Below are positions 23,592-33,345 of a DNA stretch of 64,000 nt, piece after piece. The stretch's first letter is position 1. Every line of letters starts with the position of its first letter. This DNA comes from DATBLY01 sp963705545. GTDB lineage: Bacteria; Actinomycetota; UBA4738; HRBIN12. The notes beneath the pieces were generated by a model that was not told the DNA's origin, ran no database searches, and was given only the letters and a program-made list of their open reading frames with translations. The stretch lies in the NCBI GenBank assembly GCA_963705545.1, contig CAVPJX010000001.1, forward strand, positions 1-64,000, in the 5' to 3' direction. The position numbers and the translations under genes are program-made.

Positions 23592-26303
23592 TCAGTCCGA
23601 TCCCGTCGATCGTCCGAGCGCAGACTCGGCCCGACGGATACCGACGAGGTTGCCCTTCCGCTCGTACAGCAAGTGCGCTTGATCGAGCGCTTCGTCAGCT
23701 TCCGGCGACCGGGCCATCCGGAGGACCTCGGCGAGATCCGTCAGTCGATCGGCGTGGGTGTTGATGAAGTCCGTCGACGCCATCAGCCGGACCGCTTCTC
23801 GCGCCAGCGCAAGGGCCGGGTCGACATCGCCTCTTCGGGCGAGCACCTTCGCCAGCGCGCTCCGCCACAGCCCCTGGGAGATCCAGTCGTCGTCGGCCGC
23901 CGCGTCCTTGGAGACGCCGGCATACCGCTCGGCCTCCTCGAGATCGCCCAGCGCGTAGTAGACGTGCGCGAGGTAACCGGCGATCGTCGAGAGGAACCCC
24001 CGCTCTCCGAACCGCAGGAGCACGTCGTAGGCAGCCACGAGGTCCGCCGCGGCCGCTCCGGGGTCGTCGGCGAGCATCTCGACGAAGAACGCTTCCTGCG
24101 CTGTGTTCGCCCCGAACACCTTCAGGTCGAGATCGAGGAAGATCGACCTGCCCTCTTCCAGCAGGCGGCGGGCCAGGTCGAACGCGCCGCGCATCGCTTC
24201 GAGGGCCGCCCGCTCGACGAATGCGAACGCCTGCACGGTCCGGTCCGCATCCGACCGGTCGAGGGCATCCCGGCAACGGGCGATCCCTCGATCGACCGGG
24301 GTCGGGCCGTAGAGGGCGCCGATCAAGAGCCACCCGATCGCCTCGGCTTCCTCGGCCGGGAAGTCGCCTGCCGAGACGTCGACGGCCTCGTTCAGCGGTG
24401 CCTCCGCCGCGCCCTGATGACCGAGCGCGCCCTCGAGCATGCCGATCAGGGTCAGCGCTTGGACCCGCGCGAAGCGGTCGTCCTCGCCGGTGCACTCGGC
24501 CGCGAGCGCCCGCGTCTCCGGGAGGAGGGTGAGGAAGTCGAGACCGGCCATCGAGCCCAGGTAGCACCTGCCGAGTCGCGTTCCGAGCGGGACGTCCGAG
24601 TTCCTGGCCAGCGCGTGGTCGATCGCGCGCAGTCCCTCGGCGACGTAGCCCCGCGCCGCCCAGAAGCGCCAGAGGGCGGTGACGAGCCGGACCTCCTCGA
24701 CAGGGTCTGGAGCCTGCTGCACGCGGGCGAGGGCGGAGCGGAGGTTGTCGTGGTCGGCCTCCAGCCGATCGAACCATGCTTCCCGCTCGCCTCGGCGCGA
24801 TCCGAGCTCCGCTTCCTCGGCCATCGCCACGAAGGACTCCAGGTGGCGTCGAACGATCGCCTCGCCTTCGGGCGACCCTTCGAGCCGCTCCGCTGCGTAC
24901 TCCCTGATGGTCTCGAGCATGCCGAAGCGACCCGCCGTCCTCCGGATGAGGCTCTTCTCGTGCAGCGATCGCAACGCGTCGAGGTCGACGTCGCAGATCG
25001 TCTCCGCCGCGTCGAGCGTCCACCCCCCACGGAAGACGCCGAGCTTCGCGAACGACCGCTGCTCGTGCTCGCCCAGCAGGTCGTGGCTCCACGCGATCGC
25101 CGCGCGCATCGTCCGCTGGCGTTCGGGCGCGTCGAGTGCTCCACCCGTGAGCACGGGTAGCGACTCGTCGAGGCGCTCGAGGAGCTCGCCCACCGAGAGC
25201 ATGTCGACGCGGGCCGCCGCGAGCTCGATCGCGAGGGGCAGGCCTTCGAGCTTCGCGCAGATCGCCCCGACCGCCGCGGCTTCGGCTCCATCGAGCTCCC
25301 ACCCCGGAACGGTGGCCCGTGTCCGTTCCGTGAAGAGCGCGACGGCATCCTCGGCCCCGAGCTCGGGGACGGGATAGACGCGTTCCGCGCGGACGCCTAC
25401 AGGCTCACGGCTCGAGACCAAGAGCTTGACCTTCCTCGCGGATCCGACCAGGTCGCTCAGGATGGCGGCCGCTCCGGGCAGGAGTTGCTCGACGTTGTCG
25501 ATCACGAGCAGGATCCGACGATCGCGCAGGAACCGCTGCACCGTCTCCTCGAGGCTCGAGCCGAAGCCCTCGTGGAGCCCGAGGGTGGTCGCGATCGTGG
25601 GAGCGAGCAGGTCCGCGTCTCGGAGCGCGCTCAGCCCGACGAACCACACGCCGTCCGGGAAGCGATCCGCGAGGTGCGCGGCTATCTCGATCGTGATCCG
25701 GGTCTTCCCCACGCCACCCGGACCGATGACTGTCAGGAGCCGCACCTCCTCGCGTTCCAACAACTCCTGGATGCTCGCGATCTCGGCCTCGCGGCCGATG
25801 AACGGCGTCGGCTGCGGAGGGAGATGGACGGAGGAGTCGTCATCGAGGGCGACGCCGGCCTCGAGCGTGGCCAACAACGCCTCGAGGTCCTCGTCGAGGC
25901 GTGCCTCGTCGAGCGGGACTGCGTTGCGACGGGCCAGCGGGGAGAGCGTCGGCGGGAGGTCATCGGCTCTCGGCATCGAAGCCTCTCCCACCAGCAGCGG
26001 GACGGTCCGCACGCCACGACGGAGGGCCGCCTCCACCTCGAGCCTGACGAAGTCCTTCGGATCCTCGAGCCTGCGACGGCCCTCGGCGTCCGTCGCTCTG
26101 AGCCACGCCCGCCCGATCACCACCAGGACGAGGTCCGCGTCCCAGATCGCACGCTCGATCGCCTCGACGAAGTCCTCGCCGGCCTCGATCGTCTCGACGT
26201 CGCGGAACACCGCGTCCGGGCCATAGCGGCCGACGAGGTGATCGGCGATCCGACCGGCATGGTCGCCCGCGTCGTCGCGCCGGTAGCTGATGAAGACGCG
26301 CAC
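23592..26303 (-). CDS. TIR/NB-ARC/TPR (STAND) protein
   Basis: A 903 aa three-part protein. Residues 1-130 are a TIR_2 domain (RVFISYRRDDAGDHAGRIAD; candidate catalytic Glu in DFVRLEVEAAL). Residues about 160-420 are an NB-ARC STAND ATPase of the AfsR/plant-R-protein kind, with Walker A GPGGVGKTR, Walker B LLVIDNVEQLL, SSREPVGVRAERVY and the GLPLAIELAAARV box. The rest is a helical repeat (TPR-like) sensor. The GTG at 26303 is chosen over the ATG at 26312 because a TACGAT hexamer ends 7 bases before it and the paralogue begins at the same residue. STAND proteins of this design act as oligomerising switches, often in phage defence; that role is inferred here. Confidence 0.87.
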   Translation of the reverse strand: MRVFISYRRDDAGDHAGRIADHLVGRYGPDAVFRDVETIEAGEDFVEAIERAIWDADLVLVVIGRAWLRATDAEGRRRLEDPKDFVRLEVEAALRRGVRTVPLLVGEASMPRADDLPPTLSPLARRNAVPLDEARLDEDLEALLATLEAGVALDDDSSVHLPPQPTPFIGREAEIASIQELLEREEVRLLTVIGPGGVGKTRITIEIAAHLADRFPDGVWFVGLSALRDADLLAPTIATTLGLHEGFGSSLEETVQRFLRDRRILLVIDNVEQLLPGAAAILSDLVGSARKVKLLVSSREPVGVRAERVYPVPELGAEDAVALFTERTRATVPGWELDGAEAAAVGAICAKLEGLPLAIELAAARVDMLSVGELLERLDESLPVLTGGALDAPERQRTMRAAIAWSHDLLGEHEQRSFAKLGVFRGGWTLDAAETICDVDLDALRSLHEKSLIRRTAGRFGMLETIREYAAERLEGSPEGEAIVRRHLESFVAMAEEAELGSRRGEREAWFDRLEADHDNLRSALARVQQAPDPVEEVRLVTALWRFWAARGYVAEGLRAIDHALARNSDVPLGTRLGRCYLGSMAGLDFLTLLPETRALAAECTGEDDRFARVQALTLIGMLEGALGHQGAAEAPLNEAVDVSAGDFPAEEAEAIGWLLIGALYGPTPVDRGIARCRDALDRSDADRTVQAFAFVERAALEAMRGAFDLARRLLEEGRSIFLDLDLKVFGANTAQEAFFVEMLADDPGAAAADLVAAYDVLLRFGERGFLSTIAGYLAHVYYALGDLEEAERYAGVSKDAAADDDWISQGLWRSALAKVLARRGDVDPALALAREAVRLMASTDFINTHADRLTDLAEVLRMARSPEADEALDQAHLLYERKGNLVGIRRAESALGRSTGSD

Positions 26304-26310
26304 CGCCGGC

Positions 26311-26316
26311 ATCGTA
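26311..26316 (-). promoter_or_regulatory. -10 hexamer TACGAT of the TIR/NB-ARC pair
   Basis: TACGAT on the minus strand ends 7 bases before the GTG at 26303 and overlaps the alternative ATG at 26312, which it therefore argues against. Confidence 0.45.
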
Positions 26317-26338
26317 GGCTCGTGTCGGACCCGCCCGC

Positions 26339-26344
26339 TAGCGT
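26339..26344 (+). promoter_or_regulatory. -10 hexamer TAGCGT of yraN
   Basis: TAGCGT ends 7 bases before the yraN ATG at 26352. Confidence 0.5.
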
Positions 26345-26351
26345 CCGAGCC

Positions 26352-26714
26352 ATGGCATCCGATCTCCGACTCGACACGGGATCCCTCGGCGAGGACGCGA
26401 CGCTGCGCGCCTACCGCGCTCGCGGCTTCCGCCTGATCGCGCGCAACTGGCGGTGCCGCGCCGGCGAGCTCGACCTGGTGCTCGTCCGCGGCGAGACGCT
26501 CGTCTTCTGCGAGGTGAAGACCCGCCGGGGGGCCGCCTTCGGCGGGGGGTACGAAGCCGTCACGTGGTCGAAGCGCCGGAAGCTCCGGCAGCTGGCGGAG
26601 CTCTTCCTCCGCTCCAGCGGTCTGCGTCCCCGCGACCTCCGGTTCGACGTGGCGAGCGTCCTCCTCGATCCCGGCGGGTTGCCCGACGTCGAGGTGTTCG
26701 AGGACGCGTTCTGA
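26352..26714 (+). CDS. yraN: YraN/UPF0102 family nuclease-like protein
   Basis: A 120 aa protein of the restriction-endonuclease-like fold. The family's putative active site is present: Glu and Asp in AGELDLVLV, then Glu and Lys in VFCEVKTRRG. Its precise role is not settled; links to DNA repair or Holliday-junction processing have been suggested for the family. The start is set by the leaderless promoter. In relatives it follows rnhB-DUF2469 and precedes comM; here it marks the right edge of the accessory island, and another insert (SBBP and PLP genes) separates it from comM. Confidence 0.92.
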   Translation: MASDLRLDTGSLGEDATLRAYRARGFRLIARNWRCRAGELDLVLVRGETLVFCEVKTRRGAAFGGGYEAVTWSKRRKLRQLAELFLRSSGLRPRDLRFDVASVLLDPGGLPDVEVFEDAF

Positions 26715-26729
26715 GACCGACGGCAGACC

Positions 26730-28847
26730 TCATGGTTCGAACCGGACGATGAAGACGTCGCTCGCGCCAGCGAACGCTCGCTGAACGACTCCCGGCGTCG
26801 TTGGGAAATCCTTCGAGGTCGTGTAGCCGGGGATCGTCACGACGCCGGACGCGTCCAACGCGAGCCCCGCCCCGCTGCTGCCGTCGCTCCGCCTGCCGCC
26901 CAGGTAGGTCGAGTACTCGATCGTCGACGTCGCCAGGTCGAGCCACATCGCGAACGCGTCGTCGGGCCCGCCGCCGAACGTGCCTTGGAGGGCATCGGGG
27001 GTCACCGGGAAGTCGGCGGAGTTCGTGACGCCGGATATGACGGCGACGCCGGCACCCGAGATCCGGACCGCGCCTGCCACATCGTCCCCTTCACCGCCGA
27101 TGTACGTGCCGTAGGACAGGTCGGTCCCATCCGGGCTCAGCCGCACGAGGTAGCCGTCGTGCTTGCCTCCGCCCGAGTCGGACTGGAGCGCCTCGGCCGT
27201 GGTCGGGAAGTCCTTGGACGTCGTGGTGCCGGGGACGTAGCTGTTGCCGGCGGCGTCCACCGTGAGATCGGTCACCTCCTCGTAGCGCTTGCCGCCGACG
27301 TAGGTGCTCGACACCAGGTCGGTGCCCGTCTGGTTCAGGACCAGGACGAAGGCGTCCGTACGCCCGCCGCCGTACCGGGCTTGGAAGGCTCCGGGGGTGA
27401 CGGGGAAGTCGCGCGAGTCCGTGCCGCCCGTGAGGTGGATCCGCCCATCCGCGTCGAGCTCGGCATCCCACCCTCCGTCGTCTCCGCTCCCACCCAGATA
27501 CGTCGAGTAGAGCATCGTGGAGCCGGTCGCGTCGAGCCGTGTGGAGAACGCGTCGTACGGACCCCCGCCGTACGCGTCTTGGAAGGCCCCATCGCTGATG
27601 GGGAAGTCTTCCGACCCGGTCCATCCCTCCACGTACAGGGATCCCTCTTCGTCCACCGGGGCGATGAACGCGACATCATCCCCGCTGCCCCCGAGGAAGG
27701 AGGAGTATGCGATGCCAGACCCGTCGGGATCGAGTTTCGTGACGAAGGCGTCGCCCGGGCCTCCTCCGAACCGCCGCTGTGCCGCACCCGGGGTGGTCGG
27801 GAACCTGTGAGAGGCCGTATAGCCCACGACGTAGGCGGCGCCATCGGCGTCGACGTCGATCCCGATCGCGACGTCGACCTTCGGGCCCCCGAGGTACGTC
27901 GAGTAGACGACCTCTGTCCCCGACGCATTCAGCTTCGTCACGAACACGTCGGCCTGTCCGGCGAGGTCCTCGCTCAGCGTCCCGTCGCTCACGGGGAAGT
28001 CGATGGAATCGGTGACCCCCGCGAGGTAGAAGCTCCCGTCGGAACCCGGGGCCGTGTAGATCACGTCCTCGGACCCGCTCCCGCCCAGGTACGTGGCGTA
28101 CTCCAGGACAGGGTCGATCACGAGCGCGACCCGATGATCGAACGGGCCCAGGTCGAAGCCGGCGGTCCCGTCGTCGAGCACGAAGGCCGCCTCGACCGCG
28201 TGCCGGACGCCGTCGATCACCTGATACGCCACGGGCCTCGAGAGGCGCACGTCCGGACGGGACGCCAGCCGGAGTCCCCCGTCGATGCCGCGGAGCAGGG
28301 TGTCGTCCGCGGCCGCGACGCGGAAGCGCTCCGGGTCGGCGTTCGGTTCCACGATCACGTCGAACTCGAGCTGCCCGGTCGGCGCCCCGTAGAACGTCAG
28401 GTCGATCCCCGGGTAGAGCGTGCCGTACGTGACCGCCGCGTAGCGGGGGACGTTCACGAGCCACCCGTCGGGGTCGTCCCCGAGCAGGTAGTTGGTCACG
28501 CCCGGGAGGCGGGTCGTCGCGACGGGGGACGCGCCGCTTTGGGAGCCGGGGAAGACCAGGCGCGGAGCCGGGCCGTCCGGCGTTCCCGACCCAAGCCGAA
28601 CGGACCCCGGAGCGAACCCGAACCACGACCCGGAAGTCTGGGCGATGAAGCTGATCCCCTCCGGGGACTGGCCTACGTTGGGCTCGAAGGACAGGCCGAT
28701 CGTCGGTCGGGGCCCCTCGGCGGACAGGGATCGACCCGAGCCCGATCCGTCGGATCCGCCGAGCATCCGGCCGTCGACTACCTCGACCCCGATGAAGGTG
28801 AGCGCCAACCCAGCGCCGATCGCCGCCACGCGCACGCGCTTGCCCAT
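26730..28847 (-). CDS. Secreted SBBP-repeat beta-propeller protein
   Basis: A 705 aa protein from the ATG at 28847. A signal-like N terminus (KRVRVAAIGAGLALTFIGVE) is followed by a domain of about 230 residues of the kind that precedes SBBP repeats (SFEPNVGQ near residue 52). From about 260 on there are roughly eight repeats of about 55 residues, each with a YSTYLGG-type strand, a GSGDD-like turn and a DFP-T-GA-Q segment. Such repeats form beta-propellers in exported proteins. No catalytic motif is visible; a surface or binding role is likely. It converges with yraN with 15 bases between stops. Confidence 0.85.
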   Translation of the reverse strand: MGKRVRVAAIGAGLALTFIGVEVVDGRMLGGSDGSGSGRSLSAEGPRPTIGLSFEPNVGQSPEGISFIAQTSGSWFGFAPGSVRLGSGTPDGPAPRLVFPGSQSGASPVATTRLPGVTNYLLGDDPDGWLVNVPRYAAVTYGTLYPGIDLTFYGAPTGQLEFDVIVEPNADPERFRVAAADDTLLRGIDGGLRLASRPDVRLSRPVAYQVIDGVRHAVEAAFVLDDGTAGFDLGPFDHRVALVIDPVLEYATYLGGSGSEDVIYTAPGSDGSFYLAGVTDSIDFPVSDGTLSEDLAGQADVFVTKLNASGTEVVYSTYLGGPKVDVAIGIDVDADGAAYVVGYTASHRFPTTPGAAQRRFGGGPGDAFVTKLDPDGSGIAYSSFLGGSGDDVAFIAPVDEEGSLYVEGWTGSEDFPISDGAFQDAYGGGPYDAFSTRLDATGSTMLYSTYLGGSGDDGGWDAELDADGRIHLTGGTDSRDFPVTPGAFQARYGGGRTDAFVLVLNQTGTDLVSSTYVGGKRYEEVTDLTVDAAGNSYVPGTTTSKDFPTTAEALQSDSGGGKHDGYLVRLSPDGTDLSYGTYIGGEGDDVAGAVRISGAGVAVISGVTNSADFPVTPDALQGTFGGGPDDAFAMWLDLATSTIEYSTYLGGRRSDGSSGAGLALDASGVVTIPGYTTSKDFPTTPGVVQRAFAGASDVFIVRFEP

Positions 28848-28954
28848 GATTACCCCGTTCCGCTCGAGCGGGCACCCGACGCCTGCGGGACCCGATGGAT
28901 ACCGCAGGTCGGCGCGCCGACGCAAGCCGGTTTCCCTCCGCCCGCGGAACCGGC

Positions 28955-30463
28955 TCAGGCGTGCATGGAGCGAGCCCTTACGAGCTCGGCCACGACGAGG
29001 TCCGCGTCGGCAGGCGTGGAAAGATGGTTCACGATGCCGGCGCGCAGCCACGTTCGTCCGCGCAGGGTCGTCGTCGAGACCCAGCCCACGCTGCTGACCT
29101 CGAGCCCGCGCTGCAGCGCGCGCTGATGCGCGTCGAGCGCCGCAGGATCGCCGGCCAGGTCGTCGGGCACGTCCCGGAAGCACACGACGGACAGCTCCGG
29201 ATCGATGACCTCGAACCCGGCCTCGCGCAGCCGAGACGCGAGGTGCGTGGCGAGGTCGACGTTCGCCTCGATCAGCGCGGCGAACCCGTCGGTGCCGAGA
29301 TGCTTCCAGCTCATCCACAGCTTCAGGGCGCGGAACCGGCGGGTGCCCTCCAGCGCGTACTGGTACCAATGCAAGGGCTCGGCCGAGGGGTCACCGACGC
29401 GGTAGTACTCGGGCTCGTCGTGGAACGTCGCCGACAGGTCCTCTCGATGCTTCACGAGGAGGGCTCCGATGTCGTACGGCTGGAAGAACCACTTGTGCGG
29501 GTCGATCGTGAGGGAGTCCGCCCGCTCGAGGTCGGGAACCCGGGGGGCGTCGCGCACCGACAGGCGCGCGGCGCCGCCGTAGGCCGCGTCGACGTGCAGC
29601 CAGAGCCCCTCCCGGTGGGCGAGCTCCGCGAGCTCGCCCACCGGGTCGACCGACCCGGTGTTCGTCGAGCCCGCGACCGGCGTGAGGCAGAAGGGGAGGA
29701 TCCCCGCGGCCCGGTCGTCCGCGACCGCGTCGGCGACATCGGCCGGCCGGAGGCGGAAGCGGTCGTCGGAGGGGAGGACGCGCAGCGTGCCGTCGGGGAA
29801 GCCCAGCAGGGCGAGTCCCCGGTCGATCGAGAAGTGGGCCTGGTCGCTGGCGTAGACGCGTACCCCCTCGAGCGCGGCGCCGCGCGGCGGGTCGTCGAGC
29901 CCGCGCAGCCGGCGGAGATGGACGTCGCGGGCGACCGCCAGGCCCATCACGTTCGCCATCACGCCGCCCGAGGCGAGGACGCCCCAGCTCCCGCGGCCGA
30001 ACCCGACGAGGTCGCGCAGCCAGCTCACGACCTCCTCCTCGACGAAGGGCCCGGCCATGCCGGAGAGCCAGACGTCGATGCCCTGGTTCGTCCAGGCGGC
30101 GAGGGTGTCGCCGGCCACGGCGATCGGCAGCGGGGGCGGCGTGAAGTAGCTGTAGGCACCCGGGTGCTGCGCCGCGAACAGGTGGGGAGCGAGCCGGTCC
30201 CGGAACTCGTCGAGCACCTCGTCGGCGGATCGGCCCTCGGCCGGCGCCGGGCCGGGCCGGCCACGCGGGCCGAAGAAGCTCGTGCGCAGGTCGCCGTAGG
30301 CGTCGGGGGCGGTCGGGTGCTCGGCGGCAGGCCCGTAGAGCCAATCGAGCGCCTCGGACCAGACGCGCCGGCCGAGCGCTTCGAGCGCGTCGCGCGATCG
30401 CGCCGGGTCGCGCGTGTCCACGAGCTGAGGCTCGGCGATCCGTCCGTCGTCGGGGTTCGGCAT
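28955..30463 (-). CDS. PLP-dependent group II amino acid decarboxylase
   Basis: A 502 aa member of the aromatic amino acid/glutamate decarboxylase family. The PLP lysine is Lys324 in DPHKWFF; His210 (QAHFS) should stack on the cofactor ring and Asp292 (HVDAAYGG) should contact its nitrogen. The N-terminal YFTPPPLPIAVAGDTLAAW segment is typical of the family. The substrate (Trp, Tyr, dopa or another) cannot be told from sequence alone. A TAGCAT hexamer ends 7 bases before the ATG. It is divergent from comM. No amine transporter or partner enzyme is adjacent. Confidence 0.9.
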   Translation of the reverse strand: MPNPDDGRIAEPQLVDTRDPARSRDALEALGRRVWSEALDWLYGPAAEHPTAPDAYGDLRTSFFGPRGRPGPAPAEGRSADEVLDEFRDRLAPHLFAAQHPGAYSYFTPPPLPIAVAGDTLAAWTNQGIDVWLSGMAGPFVEEEVVSWLRDLVGFGRGSWGVLASGGVMANVMGLAVARDVHLRRLRGLDDPPRGAALEGVRVYASDQAHFSIDRGLALLGFPDGTLRVLPSDDRFRLRPADVADAVADDRAAGILPFCLTPVAGSTNTGSVDPVGELAELAHREGLWLHVDAAYGGAARLSVRDAPRVPDLERADSLTIDPHKWFFQPYDIGALLVKHREDLSATFHDEPEYYRVGDPSAEPLHWYQYALEGTRRFRALKLWMSWKHLGTDGFAALIEANVDLATHLASRLREAGFEVIDPELSVVCFRDVPDDLAGDPAALDAHQRALQRGLEVSSVGWVSTTTLRGRTWLRAGIVNHLSTPADADLVVAELVRARSMHA

Positions 30464-30470
30464 CCGCGGG

Positions 30471-30476
30471 ATGCTA
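30471..30476 (-). promoter_or_regulatory. -10 hexamer TAGCAT of the decarboxylase gene
   Basis: TAGCAT on the minus strand ends 7 bases before the ATG at 30463. Confidence 0.45.
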
Positions 30477-30568
30477 ACGCGGACGCCGGAGCGGATGGCT
30501 TCCGATCCGCCCCAGGCACTAGTCCGTGATGGACCAGTGGGGTCGTCGGTCGTGTCAGTACGACCGGG

Positions 30569-30574
30569 TACGGT
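30569..30574 (+). promoter_or_regulatory. -10 hexamer TACGGT of comM
   Basis: TACGGT ends 6 bases before the comM ATG at 30581. It probably drives comM-dprA. Confidence 0.5.
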
Positions 30575-30580
30575 CCGCCG

Positions 30581-32119
30581 ATGTACGGGCGCGTGACCGG
30601 CGTGACGGTGCTCGGCGTCGGCGGATCCGTCGTCACGGTCGAGGCATTCGTCGGTCGCGGGCTTCCCTCGCTCACGCTGACCGGGCTCCCCGGCGCCGCG
30701 GTGAACGACGCGCGCGACCGGATCCGGCCCGCCGTCGAGAACTCCGGGCTCGAGTGGCCACTCCGGAGGGTCGTGGTCAACCTGGCGCCCGGCAACCTCC
30801 GGAAGGAGGGGCCGGGCCTCGACCTACCGGTCGCGACGAGCGTCCTCGCGGCCACGGCCCAGGTGCCCGCTGCCCGCCTGACGGCCTTCGCCCTCGCCGG
30901 GGAGCTCTCGCTGCGGGGCGAGCTCGTCGCGACGCCCGGGATCCTCTGCGTCGCCATCGCTGCGGCTCGTTCAGGGCTCGAGGGCCTGATCGTTCCCGCG
31001 GCCAACGCCGTGGAGGCGGCCCAGATCGGCGGGCTTCGGGTCGTCGGCGCCCGCGACCTCCGCGAGGTCGCCGGGTTCATCCGGGGGACGTGGGAAGCGC
31101 CGCGGATCGACGCCTCGTCCGTCGCGACGCCGGTCCGGCGCGACGTGGATCTGCGCGAGATCCGCGGTCAGGCCCAGGCCCGCCGGGCGCTCGAGGTCGC
31201 CGCGGCGGGTGGCCACAACCTGTTGATGGTGGGCGCGCCCGGCGCGGGCAAGACGATGCTCGCCCGTCGCCTGGCGACGATCCTCCCGCCGCTCACCCGC
31301 GACGAGGCGCTCGAGACGACCCAGCTCCATTCGGTGGCGGGTCTGCTCGCGGGCCAGGGGCTGCTGGCCGCGCGACCCTTCCGTGCGCCGCACCACTCGA
31401 TCTCGCTCGCCGGGCTGCTGGGCGGCGGGCAGACGTTCCTGCGTCCCGGCGAGGCCTCCCTCGCGAGCCACGGGGTCCTGTTCCTCGACGAGCTCACGGA
31501 GTTCAGACGCGATGCGCTCGAAGGGCTCCGGCAGCCGCTCGAGGACGGACGCGTCGTCGTCGCCCGCGCGGTCGGCTCGGTCGAGTTCCCCGCGCGGTTC
31601 ACGCTGGTCGCGGCCGCGAACCCGTGTCCGTGCGGCTTCGACGGCGATCCCGTTCGGCGGTGCCGGTGCCCCGAGGGTCGGATCGAGCAGTACCGGAGCA
31701 AGCTCTCCGGCCCGCTGCTCGACCGCATCGACCTCCGGTTGCGCGTACCGCGGCTCACGGATGAGGAGCTCCTGGGCTCGGAGGCGGGCGAGCCCTCCGC
31801 GGTCGTGCGCGACCGCGTCTGCGAGGCGCGCGACCGTCAGCTCGCCCGGTACGGGGGGATCGGGGTCGCGTGCAACGCGCACCTCCCCGGCCCACTGGCC
31901 CGGCGCGAGGCTCGGCTCACGCCCGGCGCCGAGGCGCTCCTCGCCCGAGCCGTCGCATCGCTCGCGCTCACGGGACGCGGGTTCGATCGGGCACTCAAGG
32001 TCGCGCGGACCGTCGCGGACCTCTCCGGGTCGGCCAAGGTGGACTCGACCCACCTGGCCGAGGCGCTGTCCTACCGGGAGGGGTTCGCCGACGCGACGGG
32101 GCTGGCGCGTGCCGGCTGA
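30581..32119 (+). CDS. comM: ComM/YifB magnesium-chelatase-like AAA ATPase
   Basis: ComM is a hexameric helicase that helps branch migration during natural transformation; homologues are widespread beyond competent species. The 512 aa product has the N-terminal ChlI-type domain, Walker A GAPGAGKT at about 220, Walker B VLFLDELTEF at about 300, and the Cys-rich ANPCPCG loop near 350. The dprA gene overlaps its end by 11 bases, the usual neighbour. Confidence 0.94.
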   Translation: MYGRVTGVTVLGVGGSVVTVEAFVGRGLPSLTLTGLPGAAVNDARDRIRPAVENSGLEWPLRRVVVNLAPGNLRKEGPGLDLPVATSVLAATAQVPAARLTAFALAGELSLRGELVATPGILCVAIAAARSGLEGLIVPAANAVEAAQIGGLRVVGARDLREVAGFIRGTWEAPRIDASSVATPVRRDVDLREIRGQAQARRALEVAAAGGHNLLMVGAPGAGKTMLARRLATILPPLTRDEALETTQLHSVAGLLAGQGLLAARPFRAPHHSISLAGLLGGGQTFLRPGEASLASHGVLFLDELTEFRRDALEGLRQPLEDGRVVVARAVGSVEFPARFTLVAAANPCPCGFDGDPVRRCRCPEGRIEQYRSKLSGPLLDRIDLRLRVPRLTDEELLGSEAGEPSAVVRDRVCEARDRQLARYGGIGVACNAHLPGPLARREARLTPGAEALLARAVASLALTGRGFDRALKVARTVADLSGSAKVDSTHLAEALSYREGFADATGLARAG

Positions 32120-33254
32120 GGTCCGCGGGGTTCCGGCCGACCCGGCGTTGCTCCCGGCCGGCTGGCCGGCCGGGTTCGGCGACGACCCGGAGGAGCGAGA
32201 CGCCCTGCTGGTGCTCGCGTGCCTGCGAGGGATCTCGCCGCGCACCCTGCGTGAGCTGGCGTGGAAGGAGGGAGGCCCGCGCGCCTGCCTCGCGGCGATC
32301 CGGCGAGGCTCCGCGGGGAGCGAGAACGACCGCGAGCATGCGGGTCACGCAGACCCCGCCGAGATCGCTCGGGCGGTGAGCCGCTGCGGCGCTCGCCTCA
32401 TCGCGTACCGCGAGCCGGGGTATCCGGCCGCCCTCGAGGATCTCCAGCGAGACGCACCGGGGTGGCTGTTCGTGCGGGGCGGATCCCTCGACGGCACCGA
32501 ACAGCGGGTCGCCGTCGTGGGGTCGCGACGCTGCTCCGCGCTCGGACGCGACGTGGCGCGAGACCTCGGGCGGCGATTGGCGTCCGCCGGGGTCGCGGTG
32601 GTCAGCGGCGCCGCCTACGGGATCGACGCGGCGGCGCACGAGGGAGCCCTCGCGGCGGGCGGGCCCACGATCGCCGTGCTCGGATCGGGGATCGACGTGG
32701 CCTACCCGAAGACGAGCGCCCGGCTCATCGAGCGCATCGCCGCCGAGCACGTCCTCGTGAGCGAGTACGCGCCCGGCACCCCGGCGGAGCCGCATCGGTT
32801 CCCTGCCCGCAACCGGATCATCGCCGGTCTCGCGCGGGCGCTCGTCGTCGTCGAGGGCGCGGCCGACAGCGGCTCCAGGATCTCGGTCGATCACGCCCTC
32901 GACCTGGGGCGGGAGGTGTTCGCGATCCCTGGGCCGGTGACGAGCCCCCTCGCCGAGGTCCCGCTCGCGATGATCCGCGACGGCGCCACGATGATCCGCG
33001 GCGCCGACGATCTGCTGGAGGACCTCGGGATCCAGGCGGTCGCCGCGGCTCGTCCTCGCGGCGCGATCCCTCCGGGCCTGAGCGACGACGAGCGGCAGGC
33101 TTGGGATGCGCTCGAGGGGACGGCGCTCCCCGACCTGGTCGCTCGAGAGATCGGCCGTTCGATCCCCGACGCCGTCGCGATCCTGATCGGGCTCGAGCTC
33201 CGAGGGTTCGTGCGAAGCGTCGGAGGACGCTACGAGCGCGCCTACGTCGCGTAG
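32109..33254 (+). CDS. dprA: DNA processing protein DprA
   Basis: DprA binds incoming single-stranded DNA and loads RecA. The 381 aa protein has a helical N-terminal region, the Rossmann (SMF/SLOG) core with VAVVGSRRCSALGRDVARDL and SGAAYGIDAAAH at about 135-185, then PARNRIIAGLA and a C-terminal winged helix. The GTG at 32109 overlaps the comM stop, the usual translational coupling. Confidence 0.93.
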   Translation: MPAEVRGVPADPALLPAGWPAGFGDDPEERDALLVLACLRGISPRTLRELAWKEGGPRACLAAIRRGSAGSENDREHAGHADPAEIARAVSRCGARLIAYREPGYPAALEDLQRDAPGWLFVRGGSLDGTEQRVAVVGSRRCSALGRDVARDLGRRLASAGVAVVSGAAYGIDAAAHEGALAAGGPTIAVLGSGIDVAYPKTSARLIERIAAEHVLVSEYAPGTPAEPHRFPARNRIIAGLARALVVVEGAADSGSRISVDHALDLGREVFAIPGPVTSPLAEVPLAMIRDGATMIRGADDLLEDLGIQAVAAARPRGAIPPGLSDDERQAWDALEGTALPDLVAREIGRSIPDAVAILIGLELRGFVRSVGGRYERAYVA

Positions 33255-33345
33255 GTGCGGGTCGGTCGGGTCGGCCGGCACGCTTGAATCACGGCATCCG
33301 CGCTGGTAGGAAGGTCCTCCCGCCCGGATCGAGCGAGAGGACCGA

